From NCBI GenBank assembly GCA_017441825.1, contig JAFRVD010000054.1, positions 1 to 64,000 of the forward strand: a stretch of DNA of 64,000 bases, given 5' to 3'. A program made the position numbers and the translations under genes. The notes under the pieces were generated by a model that was not told where the DNA came from, searched no databases, and was given only the letters and a program-made list of their open reading frames with translations. Source of the stretch: Lachnospiraceae bacterium (GTDB lineage Bacteria; Bacillota; Clostridia; Lachnospirales; Lachnospiraceae). Shown piece after piece: positions 26,501 to 35,577 of this stretch (positions are counted from its first letter, which is position 1; each line of letters begins with the position of its first letter).

Positions 26501-27889
26501 ATGAAAGAATACGATCTGATAGTCATCGGAGCGGGACCGGGCGGATATGAGGCTGCTTTTGAGGCTTCCGGGCTCGGTATGAAAACTGCTCTTGTGGAAA
26601 AGGACGCGGTAGGAGGCACCTGCCTGAACCGCGGCTGCATCCCGACAAAGGCACTCCTTCACAGTGCGGAGCTTTACAAAAGCGCTGCAGACGCCGGCAA
26701 ATTCGGCGTCTGTTTCGGAGAGGTCTCCTTCGATCCCGTGAGGATCCGTGAACGGAAGGAGGAAGTCGTGCTTAAGCTCCGGCAGGGGATCGAAGGCACG
26801 GCAAAGCGCAAAAAGACGGAGATCATTTACGGGAAGGCGGTCGTTGAGGCCGCGGACACCGTGCGTGTCATAAGTGAGGAGGATGAAGAGCTCCTCCGTG
26901 CAAAGCATATCCTGATCGCAACAGGATCCGTACCCGTGCTTCCGCCGATTCCAGGCAGTACGCTGCCGGGCGTTGTGACGAGCGACGGCCTTCTTAATGA
27001 AACGGAGAAAATCGGCCGTCTCGTGATCATCGGCGGCGGGGTAATCAGCATGGAATTTGCCGCGGCTTATGCGATGCTCGGGACGCAGGTGACGGTGATC
27101 GAAGCGATGCCGCAGATTCTTCCGAACCTCGACAAGGAGATCGCGAGAAGCCTGAAAATGCAGATGACGAAGGACGGCGTTTTGATCCGGACTAGTGCAC
27201 GCGTGAGAGAGATCCGGCAGGAGGCGGACGGAAGCCTCGTCTGTGATTATACGGAAGAAGCGGCGGCAAAAGACGCGGACGCCGGAGAACTCCTGCATGC
27301 GGAGGCAGACCGCGTGCTGATCGCCGTAGGAAGAAGAGCGTATACGGAGGGACTTTTTAAAGAAGGAGCCGCTCCTGAAACGGACAGAGGACGTATCGTT
27401 GTTAACGAAAATTTCGAAACATCGGTGCCGGGGATCTATGCTATAGGAGACGTGACCGGAGGCGTCATGCTTGCGCACTATGCGGCAGCTGCCGGAAAGA
27501 ATGCCGTCCGCCGGATGCTCGGACTTCCGGACGCGGCGGACCTTAAGTTTGTGCCTTCCTGTATCTATACGAAGCCGGAGATCGCCTGCGTCGGCATGAC
27601 TGAGGACGAAGCAAAGACGGCCGGAATTCCGTACTCCAGCCGCAAGGTGCTGATGGGCGCGAACGGAAAAACCGTTGTTACGGACGGAGAGAGAGGGTAT
27701 ATCCGCGTTGTTTTCGAGAAGGAAAGCGGAAAGATCTTAGGCGCGCAGATGATGTGCGAACGCGCGACCGATATGATCAGCGAATTCACTGAGGCGCTTA
27801 CGCTGGGACTTACGACAGAGGAGCTTGCGCGCGCCATACGCCCGCATCCGACCTACAGCGAAGCGATAACGGAAGCACTGAGAGACTAA
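26501..27889 (+). CDS. lpdA: Dihydrolipoyl dehydrogenase (L protein)
   Basis: 462 residues from the ATG at 26501 (GGAG 7 bases upstream); a longer in-frame start inside lplA is rejected. FAD motif IVIGAGPGGYEAAFEA, redox cysteines in GGTCLNRGCIPTKAL, NAD motif IIGGGVISMEFAAAYA, second FAD motif YAIGDVTGGVMLAHYA and the His-Glu pair in HPTYSEAI are all present. It reoxidises the dihydrolipoyl arm of GcvH with NAD+. No N-terminal lipoyl domain is fused, unlike some Gram-positive versions. Confidence 0.96.
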   Translation: MKEYDLIVIGAGPGGYEAAFEASGLGMKTALVEKDAVGGTCLNRGCIPTKALLHSAELYKSAADAGKFGVCFGEVSFDPVRIRERKEEVVLKLRQGIEGTAKRKKTEIIYGKAVVEAADTVRVISEEDEELLRAKHILIATGSVPVLPPIPGSTLPGVVTSDGLLNETEKIGRLVIIGGGVISMEFAAAYAMLGTQVTVIEAMPQILPNLDKEIARSLKMQMTKDGVLIRTSARVREIRQEADGSLVCDYTEEAAAKDADAGELLHAEADRVLIAVGRRAYTEGLFKEGAAPETDRGRIVVNENFETSVPGIYAIGDVTGGVMLAHYAAAAGKNAVRRMLGLPDAADLKFVPSCIYTKPEIACVGMTEDEAKTAGIPYSSRKVLMGANGKTVVTDGERGYIRVVFEKESGKILGAQMMCERATDMISEFTEALTLGLTTEELARAIRPHPTYSEAITEALRD

Positions 27890-27900
27890 GGGAGTGAATA

Positions 27901-29982
27901 ATGGATCCGAAATATGAACCCTTGTTTACGCCGTGGAAGATCGGCAACGTGGAGATCAAAAACCGCATCGTGATGCTGCCGATGGAAGGCACGAACATGA
28001 TCCAGTGGGAAGCGAAGACGGGCTATGTGAAGGGGATCGACCGCTTCTACGCGGACCGGAAGGACAATCACATCGGACTCTTCATTCCGGGCCTCATTCC
28101 GCTTATCAGCATCATCGGGAAAAAATGGGCATACAAACATCCGGAAGTGTTTGAAAAGACGCGGCCTGTCATCGAGGACATCCACGCGAGCGGCGCAAAG
28201 GTCTTCTTCCAGATCAGCGCGGGCTCCGGCCGGTCGATGCTCCTGCCGCCCATCCTGCGGCCCTTCGTGAAAAAAGGCATCCTGAAGACGATATCGTCGC
28301 CGTTCCTCATGACTAAATGGTGGTGGTCTGCGCCTGATCCGGACGAGCCGAACGTCTGGGACCCGGACGTTTCGATGGACACGTTCACCGAAAAGATGAT
28401 CCACGACTTTGTATATGCCTTCGGACAGACGGCGCTCCGCTGCAAGGAAATCGGCGTGGACGGCGTGGAGATCCATGCGGTCCACGAAGGATACCTGCTG
28501 GATCAGTTTGCTATGCCTTATACGAATCACCGGGAGGACGCGTACGGCGGACCACTCGAAAACCGGCTTCGCTTCGCCTGTGAAGTCGTGCGGGAGATCA
28601 AGAAAGTCTGCGGGGCGGACTACCCGGTCTCGATCCGTTATTCCGTCCGCTCCATGACCCGCGGGTTCAATATGGGCGCGGTGCCCGGAGAGCGCTTTAC
28701 CGAGGTTGGCCGCACCCTGGAAGAATCCGCCCGGGCGATCAGGATCCTGGAAGAAGCGGGCTACGACATGTTCAACTGCGACAACGGCACTTATGACGCC
28801 TGGTTTTGGGCGCATCCGCCGGTCTACGCCCCGCTGAACCTGAACCTGTCTGACGTGGAATACATCAAACAGTTCACGTCGAAGCCTGTGGTATGCGCGG
28901 GGCGGATGCAGCCGGACGCTGCGGCGGAGGCCATTCGGGAAGGCCGGATCGATGCGATGGGCATCGGCCGGCAGCTTCTCACGGACCCCGAATATGTGAC
29001 CAAGCTGAAGGAAGACCGGCTGGACGACGTCCGCCCCTGCATTGCCTGCCACGGAGCCTGTCTGACGTTCAACGGACTGAACGGGAAGGGGACGGACATC
29101 GACCCCATGCATGTCGAAATGGGCCGATGCGTCCTGAATCCGTGGACGAACAATGAGACGAAATACAGCAAGGCGCCTGCGCAATCGCCGAAGAAGATCG
29201 CGGTGATCGGCGGGGGCATCGGCGGAATGGAAACTGCGATCCAGGCGAGCGCGCGCGGACACCGGGTGGACCTTTACGAAAAAACGGACCGGCTCGGCGG
29301 CGTATTCAATGCGGCAGCGGCGATGTCGTTCAAGGAAAAAGACCGGGAACTGCTTCTGTGGTATGAAAAAAAGCTTCGCGAGAGCGGTGCGGCCGTGCAT
29401 CTTCGTACCGAGGTCACGGACGTCGAAGCCCTCGACGCGGACGTCGTGGTGATCGCGACCGGTGCGCACGCCAGGACGCTGCGGATCCCCGGCGCGGAGC
29501 GGGCCGTAACGGCAGCGGATTTCCTGGACGGGAAGGCCGCGGCCGGCGACCGCGTCGTGATAGTTGGCGGAGGGCTGACCGGCTGTGAGATCGCCTATGA
29601 GCTCGCGCTTCAGGGGAAGCATCCGTCGGTCGTGGAAATGACGGAGTATCTCGTAGGCGCACGCGGGATCTGCATGGCAAACTCGTCCATGCTGCGGGAG
29701 CTCCTTCGTTATCACGAGGTTCCGGCGTACCTGCAGGCGACCGTTGAGTCCATTACGGAAGACGGCGTCGTGATCCGCACCCCCGAAGGGCAGAAGACGA
29801 TCCCCGCAGATTCCGTCATCCTGTCTGTCGGCTATACGCCGGACACGCAGTTTGCGGCGTTCAAAGAGAAGAAAGGCGCGAAAAAGATCTGTTTTGTGGG
29901 CGACTGCGACAAAGTCGGCAGCCTGAAGACCGTAATTAAACAGGCCTATGAGGTAGTACAGGAAGTGTCGTATCAAAAGTAA
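27901..29982 (+). CDS. FMN/FAD/Fe-S NADH:flavin oxidoreductase (2,4-dienoyl-CoA reductase-like)
   Basis: 693 residues. An old-yellow-enzyme barrel (about 1-360, starting LFTPWKIGNVEIKNRIVM), an iron-sulfur motif and a pyridine-nucleotide half with FAD motif VIGGGIGGMETAIQA and NAD motif VIVGGGLTGCEIAYEL. The cluster cysteines are Cys380, Cys383, Cys387 and Cys410. The last spacing (22 residues) is about twice that usual in 2,4-dienoyl-CoA reductase, so there is an insertion in the cluster loop. Relatives reduce enoyl-CoAs, steroids/bile acids or trimethylamine-type substrates; the substrate here is unknown. It is 11 bases after lpdA and in the same operon, but a role in glycine catabolism is not obvious. 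Confidence 0.88.
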   Translation: MDPKYEPLFTPWKIGNVEIKNRIVMLPMEGTNMIQWEAKTGYVKGIDRFYADRKDNHIGLFIPGLIPLISIIGKKWAYKHPEVFEKTRPVIEDIHASGAKVFFQISAGSGRSMLLPPILRPFVKKGILKTISSPFLMTKWWWSAPDPDEPNVWDPDVSMDTFTEKMIHDFVYAFGQTALRCKEIGVDGVEIHAVHEGYLLDQFAMPYTNHREDAYGGPLENRLRFACEVVREIKKVCGADYPVSIRYSVRSMTRGFNMGAVPGERFTEVGRTLEESARAIRILEEAGYDMFNCDNGTYDAWFWAHPPVYAPLNLNLSDVEYIKQFTSKPVVCAGRMQPDAAAEAIREGRIDAMGIGRQLLTDPEYVTKLKEDRLDDVRPCIACHGACLTFNGLNGKGTDIDPMHVEMGRCVLNPWTNNETKYSKAPAQSPKKIAVIGGGIGGMETAIQASARGHRVDLYEKTDRLGGVFNAAAAMSFKEKDRELLLWYEKKLRESGAAVHLRTEVTDVEALDADVVVIATGAHARTLRIPGAERAVTAADFLDGKAAAGDRVVIVGGGLTGCEIAYELALQGKHPSVVEMTEYLVGARGICMANSSMLRELLRYHEVPAYLQATVESITEDGVVIRTPEGQKTIPADSVILSVGYTPDTQFAAFKEKKGAKKICFVGDCDKVGSLKTVIKQAYEVVQEVSYQK

Positions 29983-30023
29983 GAATGCGCGGCAGGGAAG
30001 GCGCTGCCTAAGGAGAAGAAGAT

Positions 30024-30402
30024 ATGATCAGCAACCAGAACATTGTGATAACGGGAGCCTCGAGCGGGATAGGGAAAAGCATCCTGGAAATGCTTGCAGC
30101 GCCGGAGCACGGGAACCGCATTATTGCCGTAAGCCGGAGCATCGGGAAGCTTACAGGCTTCGGCGGCAATGTGATCCTTTTCCCGAGCGACCTGAGTACA
30201 GACGGCTGACGCGGTGGCCAAGGCTGTTGTGCGCGGCGTCGAACGCGGGAAGAAGCAGATCTATCCCTGCCCGATCTATCTGCCGAGCCGTTTCCTTATG
30301 AACGTCCTGCCCCCGGTCAAGAAGCTTTACCTGAATTCCCAGTATAAAATGCTGCTTCGATTCCTGGAACGGAAAAAGAACGGCGAAAGTGCAAAGCAAT
30401 AA
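30024..30402 (+). pseudogene. Short-chain dehydrogenase with internal deletion and frameshift
   Basis: The 5' part encodes an SDR N-terminus, NIVITGASSGIGKSILEML (the TGxxxGxG NAD(P)-binding motif), through PSDLSTDG and a stop at 30207-30209. The following 190 bases, in another frame, encode an SDR-like C-terminus (ADAVAKAVVRGVERGKKQIY ... LLRFLERKK) ending at 30402. About 130 residues with the catalytic Ser-Tyr-Lys are missing between them. The deletion point is about 30205. It sits between two intact genes of the operon, with a ribosome site for the remaining start. Confidence 0.8.
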
Positions 30403-30432
30403 ACCGGCGAAGGATCGAAAGGAGAAGAGATC

Positions 30433-31851
30433 ATGTCCCACACACAGGAAACCGTTCACGCACTCGTTGAAAAGCAGCGCGCGTATTTCCGCTCAGGCAC
30501 TACACTCGACGTAGACTTCCGGATCGAACAGCTGAAAAAGCTGAAGAAAGCGGTATCGGACCATCAGGAGCTTTTGGAGAAAGCGCTTTATGAGGACCTT
30601 CGGAAGAGCCGGACGGAGGCGTATCTCTGCGACCTCGGACCGGTGATCGTCGAGGTCAATGAGATCCTGAAAGGCCTGAAAAAATGGGCGCGCCCGGAAC
30701 ACCATTACAGCGGTCTCATGTGCTTCCCGAGACTTACCACGACCGTTTACAAAATGCCTTACGGCGTGTCGCTCATCATTTCCCCTTTCAATTTCCCGAT
30801 CCTCCTGACGCTCGGCGTACTGGCCGCCGCGATTTCCGGAGGCAATACGGCGGTTTTGAAAACCAGCTCCAAATCTTCGGAAAGCACGAAGGCGCTGAAG
30901 AAAATGATTGCGGATACTTACCCGGAGGAATACGTCACGGTTGTTGACGGCGGCCACGACGTTGCGGACATGTGCCTCGAGGAACGCTTTGACAAGATTT
31001 TCTACACCGGTTCTCCGAACGTCGCAAAGCACGTGCTGGAAAAGGCGTCGAAGCATCTGACTTCGGTCGCATTAGAGCTCGGCGGTGAAACGGGCAACTG
31101 GTGCATTGTCCGGAAGGACGCGGACGTTCAGGACGCCGCTAGAAAAATCGCTTTCTTCAAGCTTTTGAACGCCGGCCAGATCTGCATCAACATCAATCAG
31201 ATCGCGGTCGCGGAGGAGATCGCAGAGCCCTTCCTTGCGGCGCTGAAGCAGGAGTTTGTGCGCCAGGTCGGTGAAAAGGCAGAGGAAAACCCGGACTATC
31301 CGAAGCTCATCACGGAAAAGGTCTACGAAAAGTGCGAGCGCCTGACCGAAGAGTATAAAGACCGCGTCGTGTTCGGCGGAACGGGAAACCGGGAAGAACA
31401 GCGCTTTTCGCCGACGGTCCTTTACCCTGTCGGGATCGACGAGGACATCGTCATGCATGAGCTCTTCTGCCCGCTCCTGCCGGTCGTTCCCTTCCGGGAT
31501 CAGGAGGTCGACGCCCTGCTCGATGTCATCGCTTCCCGGGAACACGCGCTCGCGATGTACGTGTTCACGTCTGATAAGAAATGGGCGAAAAAAGTGACGT
31601 CCACGCTCCAGTTCGGCGGCGGCTGCATCAATGAAGTCTGCGTGCACATGATGGTGAAGGGCGTGCCCTTTAACGGGACAGGCCACTCCGGCATGGGCGC
31701 TTACCACGGCAAATGGGGCTTCCGGGAGTTTACGCATCCGCAGACTGTCCTGACCGGCAGCACGCGTTTGAACCTGCCTCTCCGGGAGCATCCCTATTCC
31801 GGAAAGGACGGCGAAAAGAAGATGAAGCTGCTGAAATGGTTCGAACGGTAA
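30433..31851 (+). CDS. NAD(P)-dependent aldehyde dehydrogenase (class 3-like)
   Basis: 472 residues. The catalytic cysteine is Cys251 in NAGQICININQIAV and the general-base glutamate lies in ALELGGETGNW, where the usual GGKSP is changed to GGETG. SPFNFPILLTLGVLAAAISGGNTAVLK and FYTGSPNVAKHV are normal Rossmann-fold signatures. The length and C-terminal MGAYHGKWGFREFTHPQTVL match class 3 (fatty aldehyde) enzymes. GAAAGGAGAAG precedes the ATG. Probably the last gene of the gcv transcript; the substrate is unknown. Confidence 0.85.
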   Translation: MSHTQETVHALVEKQRAYFRSGTTLDVDFRIEQLKKLKKAVSDHQELLEKALYEDLRKSRTEAYLCDLGPVIVEVNEILKGLKKWARPEHHYSGLMCFPRLTTTVYKMPYGVSLIISPFNFPILLTLGVLAAAISGGNTAVLKTSSKSSESTKALKKMIADTYPEEYVTVVDGGHDVADMCLEERFDKIFYTGSPNVAKHVLEKASKHLTSVALELGGETGNWCIVRKDADVQDAARKIAFFKLLNAGQICININQIAVAEEIAEPFLAALKQEFVRQVGEKAEENPDYPKLITEKVYEKCERLTEEYKDRVVFGGTGNREEQRFSPTVLYPVGIDEDIVMHELFCPLLPVVPFRDQEVDALLDVIASREHALAMYVFTSDKKWAKKVTSTLQFGGGCINEVCVHMMVKGVPFNGTGHSGMGAYHGKWGFREFTHPQTVLTGSTRLNLPLREHPYSGKDGEKKMKLLKWFER

Positions 31852-31940
31852 AATGTGGATACATACAAGAGCGGACCTCGATATCAAGGTTATATCCCAA
31901 CTTGAACTGCCATCCGGCACCGGCCTGATCACAGTTGCCC

Positions 31941-31977
31941 TCCTATAAGGTCGTCCCGTGGATCAGAAGGATCGGTG
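31941..31977 (+). pseudogene. Fragment of a paralogue of the beta-propeller protein
   Basis: 35 of 37 bases equal 729-765 in the gene at 618-2048, where they encode SYKVVPWIRRIG. No other part of that gene is seen here. It joins within about 30 bases to a regulator fragment. Confidence 0.65.
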
Positions 31978-32008
31978 CGATGATGGAGCAGTTACGGGTT
32001 GCCGCAAT

Positions 32009-32179
32009 GTAAGGCAGCGGACATTTGCGGACTTTATGGGAGTCTCGATTAAGACCGTTGAAGCGTGGGAAGGGGGTAAAACGCATCCCTCTGGTACAGC
32101 ATGCAGGCTGATGGAAGTGCTTTCGAAGGAAGAACCCAAATGTTTTTCCTGGGTCACGGTGTCACGAGAAAACATGTAA
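32009..32179 (+). pseudogene. Fragment of a helix-turn-helix (XRE/antitoxin-like) regulator
   Basis: The frame reads RTFADFMGVSIKTVEAWEGG followed by KTHPSGTACRLMEVL, the DNA-binding helices typical of NadS/HigA-like antitoxin and XRE regulators. The N-terminal residues and any partner toxin are missing. The frame stops at 32179. Confidence 0.65.
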
Positions 32180-32253
32180 GGGATGGAAAACCAACAGGGA
32201 ATCTCTCCCCGTGAGAATAAGAAACAACACTGATTCAAAAGGAGGTACTATTC

Positions 32254-34248
32254 ATGATTTTTCACGTCAGTGTAAACGGCTGCGACTGCTTTAACGGCAC
32301 TGAGGACAAGCCTTTCCGTTCCATCGGGAGAGCCGCCTCGATCGCGCTGCCCGGCGATACCGTCAGGATCCACGCCGGCGTCTACCGGGAATGGGTCAGC
32401 CCGGCAAACGGCGGGACCGAAGATCACCGCATCGTCTATGAAGCTGCAGGGGACGGCGAGGCCGTGATCAGCGGTGCGGAGATCGTCACCGACTGGGCGG
32501 ATGAGGGAGACGGCGTCTGGCGTACCCGCGTCCCCAATACGCTCTTCACATACCGCAACCCCTTTGACACGCTGGTTTACGGCGACTGGCTTTTCAATGA
32601 ACTGCCCCCCTGCCATCTCGGACAGGTTTATCTCAACGGCAAATCTCTCTACGAGCGTCCGACGCTCGAAGAGGTGAAAAAACCAGCACCATGGCCCGAC
32701 GCAAAATACCCGGAAGAATCCCTTCTTTCGTGGTACTGTGAGGTCGATGGTACCTTTACGACCATCTGGGCGAATTTCGGCGCGGCCGATCCCCGCAAGG
32801 AATGCGCGGAGATCAACGTCCGGCCGTTCTGCTTCTGGCCCGAAAAGACAGGGCGCGATTACATCACCGTCCGCGGGCTGACGCTCCGGCAGGCGTCTCC
32901 GCAGTGGGCTCCGCCCACCGCGCTACAGGAAGGGCTCATCGGGCCGCACTGGTCGAAGGGCTGGATCATCGAAAACAATAAGATCTGCGAATCGACCTGC
33001 AGCGGCGTGAGCCTCGGGAAGGAGATCTCCACCGGCCAGAATGAATGGTCCGATCTGAAATTCAAGTTCGGGACCCAGCGCGAACAGGAGGTCATTTTCC
33101 GCGCACTGCATAACGCCCATTGGGACAAGGAGCATGTCGGGAGCCATATCGTCCGCTATAACGAGATCTCGGAATGCGAACAGTGCGGCATCGTCGGCCA
33201 CCTTGGCGCGGCTTTCAGCGAGATCTACGGAAACCGTATCTACCGCATCCATCACAAGATGACCTACCACGGAGCGGAGGTGTCGGGAATCAAGCTCCAC
33301 GCTTCGCTGGACGTGAACATCCATCACAACGTCTTCTACAGCAGCTACCGCGCCGTCTGGTTCGACTGGCAGGCGCAGGGGACGCACCTGCACCACAACC
33401 TCTGCTTCGACAACCGTTCCGAGGACCTCTTTGTGGAAGTCTGCCACGGCCCTTATATGGTCGATCACAACCTCTTCCTCTCGGCCATGAATTTCCGCAA
33501 CGTTTCACAGGGGGGCGCGTTTGTTCACAACCTCTTTGCGGGACGTATCGTGATCAACCCCGACCGAGGCCGCATGACGCCCTATCATTTCCCGCACGAA
33601 ACAGCGGTGGCCGGATATACGAATATCATCGGCGGAGACGACCGCTTTATCCAGAACGTATTCCTGCGGGACGGTGATCCGAACGACGAGCCCGTTCCGA
33701 TGGGCTTCTTTGAGCACCTCCCGCTTCGTGAACGCACAGAGGAGGAACTTGAAGCGGACAAGCAGGCTAAAATGGACGGTCTGCCCACCAGGAACAACGC
33801 AACGCTTTATCCTGTCGGCCTGCGTTCCTACGATGAATATCCGGGCCCGGATGACAAATTCTGGGAACAGCCCTTCAGCCCCAAAATGCTGTCTGTGCAC
33901 CTGCCATGCCGGATCAAAAACAATCTGTATCTCAATTCGGCAAGACCGAGCGCGATCGACGAAGGCGCTCTTGAAAAAGCGGAGTCCGGTATCAAAATCG
34001 AGCAGGATCCCACTAACGGCAGCGCGACGCTCACAGTCGATCCCAAGGCGCTGCGCGGCCTTTCCACAGTGATCGTCACGAGCGGCCTGCTCGGGAAAGC
34101 CTATCACGCGGAGGAACGTTTTGAAGAAGCGGACGGAAGTGATTATATCCTTGACCGTGATTATTTCGGGAATGCGCGGCCGGAGCAGAATCCCATGCCG
34201 GGACCGTTCGAAATCACGGGAGAGGATCCGGTAACTTTCACACTGTAA
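32254..34248 (+). CDS. GH120 beta-xylosidase
   Basis: 664 residues, a right-handed parallel beta-helix enzyme without signal peptide. Compared with the recalled sequence of XylC from Thermoanaerobacterium saccharolyticum it aligns throughout: HVSVNGCDCFNGTEDKPF, AGVYREWVSP, WAPPTALQEGLIGPHWSKGW and GGDDRFIQNVF. The family nucleophile corresponds to Asp371 in WFDWQAQG and the acid/base to Glu395 in LFVEVCHGPY; both are conserved, with one extra residue between them. GH120 enzymes release xylose from xylo-oligosaccharides with retention. AAGGAGG precedes the ATG. It has no partner gene in the same transcript, but lies near esterases and a sugar importer. Confidence 0.9.
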   Translation: MIFHVSVNGCDCFNGTEDKPFRSIGRAASIALPGDTVRIHAGVYREWVSPANGGTEDHRIVYEAAGDGEAVISGAEIVTDWADEGDGVWRTRVPNTLFTYRNPFDTLVYGDWLFNELPPCHLGQVYLNGKSLYERPTLEEVKKPAPWPDAKYPEESLLSWYCEVDGTFTTIWANFGAADPRKECAEINVRPFCFWPEKTGRDYITVRGLTLRQASPQWAPPTALQEGLIGPHWSKGWIIENNKICESTCSGVSLGKEISTGQNEWSDLKFKFGTQREQEVIFRALHNAHWDKEHVGSHIVRYNEISECEQCGIVGHLGAAFSEIYGNRIYRIHHKMTYHGAEVSGIKLHASLDVNIHHNVFYSSYRAVWFDWQAQGTHLHHNLCFDNRSEDLFVEVCHGPYMVDHNLFLSAMNFRNVSQGGAFVHNLFAGRIVINPDRGRMTPYHFPHETAVAGYTNIIGGDDRFIQNVFLRDGDPNDEPVPMGFFEHLPLRERTEEELEADKQAKMDGLPTRNNATLYPVGLRSYDEYPGPDDKFWEQPFSPKMLSVHLPCRIKNNLYLNSARPSAIDEGALEKAESGIKIEQDPTNGSATLTVDPKALRGLSTVIVTSGLLGKAYHAEERFEEADGSDYILDRDYFGNARPEQNPMPGPFEITGEDPVTFTL

Positions 34249-34336
34249 AGTTCAGGCACGAGGAGAAGCCAATGAAACTGTTTATCATCACCGGACTTGC
34301 GGAATAGAGAAGAGTGCAGGGATGATCAAATTCACA

Positions 34337-34386
34337 ATCACGGCCAGGGCAATACGATGTCCTGGCCGTGATGCTTTTTTATTTTT
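34337..34386 (+). terminator. Intrinsic terminator
   Basis: A perfect 12-bp stem, ATCACGGCCAGG (34337-34348) with CCTGGCCGTGAT (34361-34372), followed by TTTTTTATTTTT. It probably serves the GH120 gene. Confidence 0.9.
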
Positions 34387-34580
34387 CCGCCAATGGCTGC
34401 AGAGCATCCATATACGCCATGAGACGCTTCAGCATTTCATCGTCGCATTGGCGGCACCGTTCGACAAGAGAATAAAGAACCGGAGCGGTTTTTCTGTCCA
34501 CTGAAATAGTGTCAGGTTCCATTGCTTCACTTTCTCCGGTCAGGTAATCGGCGCTGAAGATGAAGATGAGACCGAACTGG
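34379..34580 (-). pseudogene. C-terminal fragment of an XRE-family regulator
   Basis: On the minus strand the frame reads SADYLTGESEAMEPDTISVD and continues through LVERCRQCDDEMLKRLMAYM to a stop at 34379-34381. The SADYLTGES block is the usual end of an HTH-XRE domain (GVSxDYLTG). The DNA-recognition helices upstream are absent. The stop lies inside the T tract of the plus-strand terminator. Confidence 0.6.
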
Positions 34581-34789
34581 CCATGACAGTTTCATAATGC
34601 AGCCCCATGACACGTAATCATCCTTGAAGTCTGTAAGTGAATCCTTTATAATAAACGTTAAGAAAAACTGGACAAACGAGGACCTCCGGGAGATATACAT
34701 TATATTCTGAACTTTGGCATCGATGGCGGTGAACTCCCGTGGGAAATTTCATCTATCTTCGTATCCGGTAAAAATCAAAGGAGTTAAGT

Positions 34790-35575
34790 ATGGCGACACT
34801 TCAGATGAATTTCCTGTCAATGCGTCTCGGCTTGCAGGAAAACGTAACGGTTTTCATACCGAGTATCGCCCCCGGACAGGATACGGCCGGCAAGAGCTAC
34901 AGCGAATTATATCCGAAGGGGAAGAAATTTAAAACCTTATGGCTTCTCGGGGACGAATACGGCGATGATTCCACGGTCCTCAACTATTCCGGCATTTTAC
35001 GAATTGCTGAAAAATACGGCTTCGCGGTCGTATTCCCGTGCACGTATGAAAAGCTCTATTCTGATGATCCGATCGGCCAGAAGTTTACCGAGAACGTCAG
35101 CGAAGAAGTATACGGCGTCTGCATGGGAACGTTCCCGCTTTCCCGGAAGAGAGAAGACAATATCATCGCCGGCTTTTCGCTGGGTGCCTACGGCGCCATG
35201 AAATGCGCGCTCACGGCGCCTGACCAGTACGGTGCGGTCGTGATGATCGGCGGCGCTTATGAGAAGGATATCAAGAACGGGTATTTTAAGGCGTTAAAGG
35301 CCAACATGAAAGCCAACGATTCTGAGCCTCATCAGGAGCTGGAGTGGGCAGAAGATGATGACGCCGAACTGAAAGCGGAAGGAAAAGACCTGCCGAAGGT
35401 GCTCGTGATCAATGCGCTCAAGGCTCCCTTAAGCGCGTTCACGGGAAGAGCGGCAGAGAACCTGAAGGCGGACGGATTTGATGTGACAGAGATCGTGAAG
35501 GACGCTGAGGATGACTGGTATTTCCGTGACAGCGCATTGGAAGATGCGTTCGCGTGGTTTGGGAAGGAGGCGTAA
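34790..35575 (+). CDS. Esterase family protein (PF00756-like), paralogue 1
   Basis: 261 residues, alpha/beta hydrolase. Nucleophile Ser130 in AGFSLGAYGAMK. The N-terminus (MATLQMNFLSMRLGLQENVT) is shared with the following gene and with the two proteins at 55.3-56.8 kb, so all four are paralogues. No signal peptide. Relatives include the tributyrin esterase EstA and feruloyl or acetyl esterases. AAAGGAG precedes the ATG, and the next gene follows after 2 bases. Confidence 0.8.
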   Translation: MATLQMNFLSMRLGLQENVTVFIPSIAPGQDTAGKSYSELYPKGKKFKTLWLLGDEYGDDSTVLNYSGILRIAEKYGFAVVFPCTYEKLYSDDPIGQKFTENVSEEVYGVCMGTFPLSRKREDNIIAGFSLGAYGAMKCALTAPDQYGAVVMIGGAYEKDIKNGYFKALKANMKANDSEPHQELEWAEDDDAELKAEGKDLPKVLVINALKAPLSAFTGRAAENLKADGFDVTEIVKDAEDDWYFRDSALEDAFAWFGKEA

Positions 35576-35577
35576 TT

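Larger units (their letters stand above)
31852..32253. other. Intergenic region with gene remnants
   Basis: Holds a 37-base stretch (31941-31977) nearly identical to part of the beta-propeller gene and a regulator remnant (32009-32179). No intact gene is seen. The strong AAAGGAGG at 32238-32245 belongs to the next gene. Confidence 0.6.
34249..34789. other. Intergenic region with fragments and a terminator
   Basis: Contains a very short frame with a good ribosome site (34272-34307, MKLFIITGLAE) that may be the start of a lost gene, the terminator at 34337-34386, and the tail of a regulator on the minus strand. From 34600 to 34780 I see nothing definite. Confidence 0.5.

Noticed and set aside
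27886-29976. A 696-codon open frame on the minus strand opposite the flavin oxidoreductase
   Set aside because: It has no family motif, is rich in Arg/His/Pro in the way typical of antisense reading of GC-rich genes, and the plus-strand gene is clearly real.
32009-32179. A functional toxin-antitoxin pair around the HTH fragment
   Set aside because: The HTH domain lacks its beginning and no partner frame with a toxin motif is adjacent.
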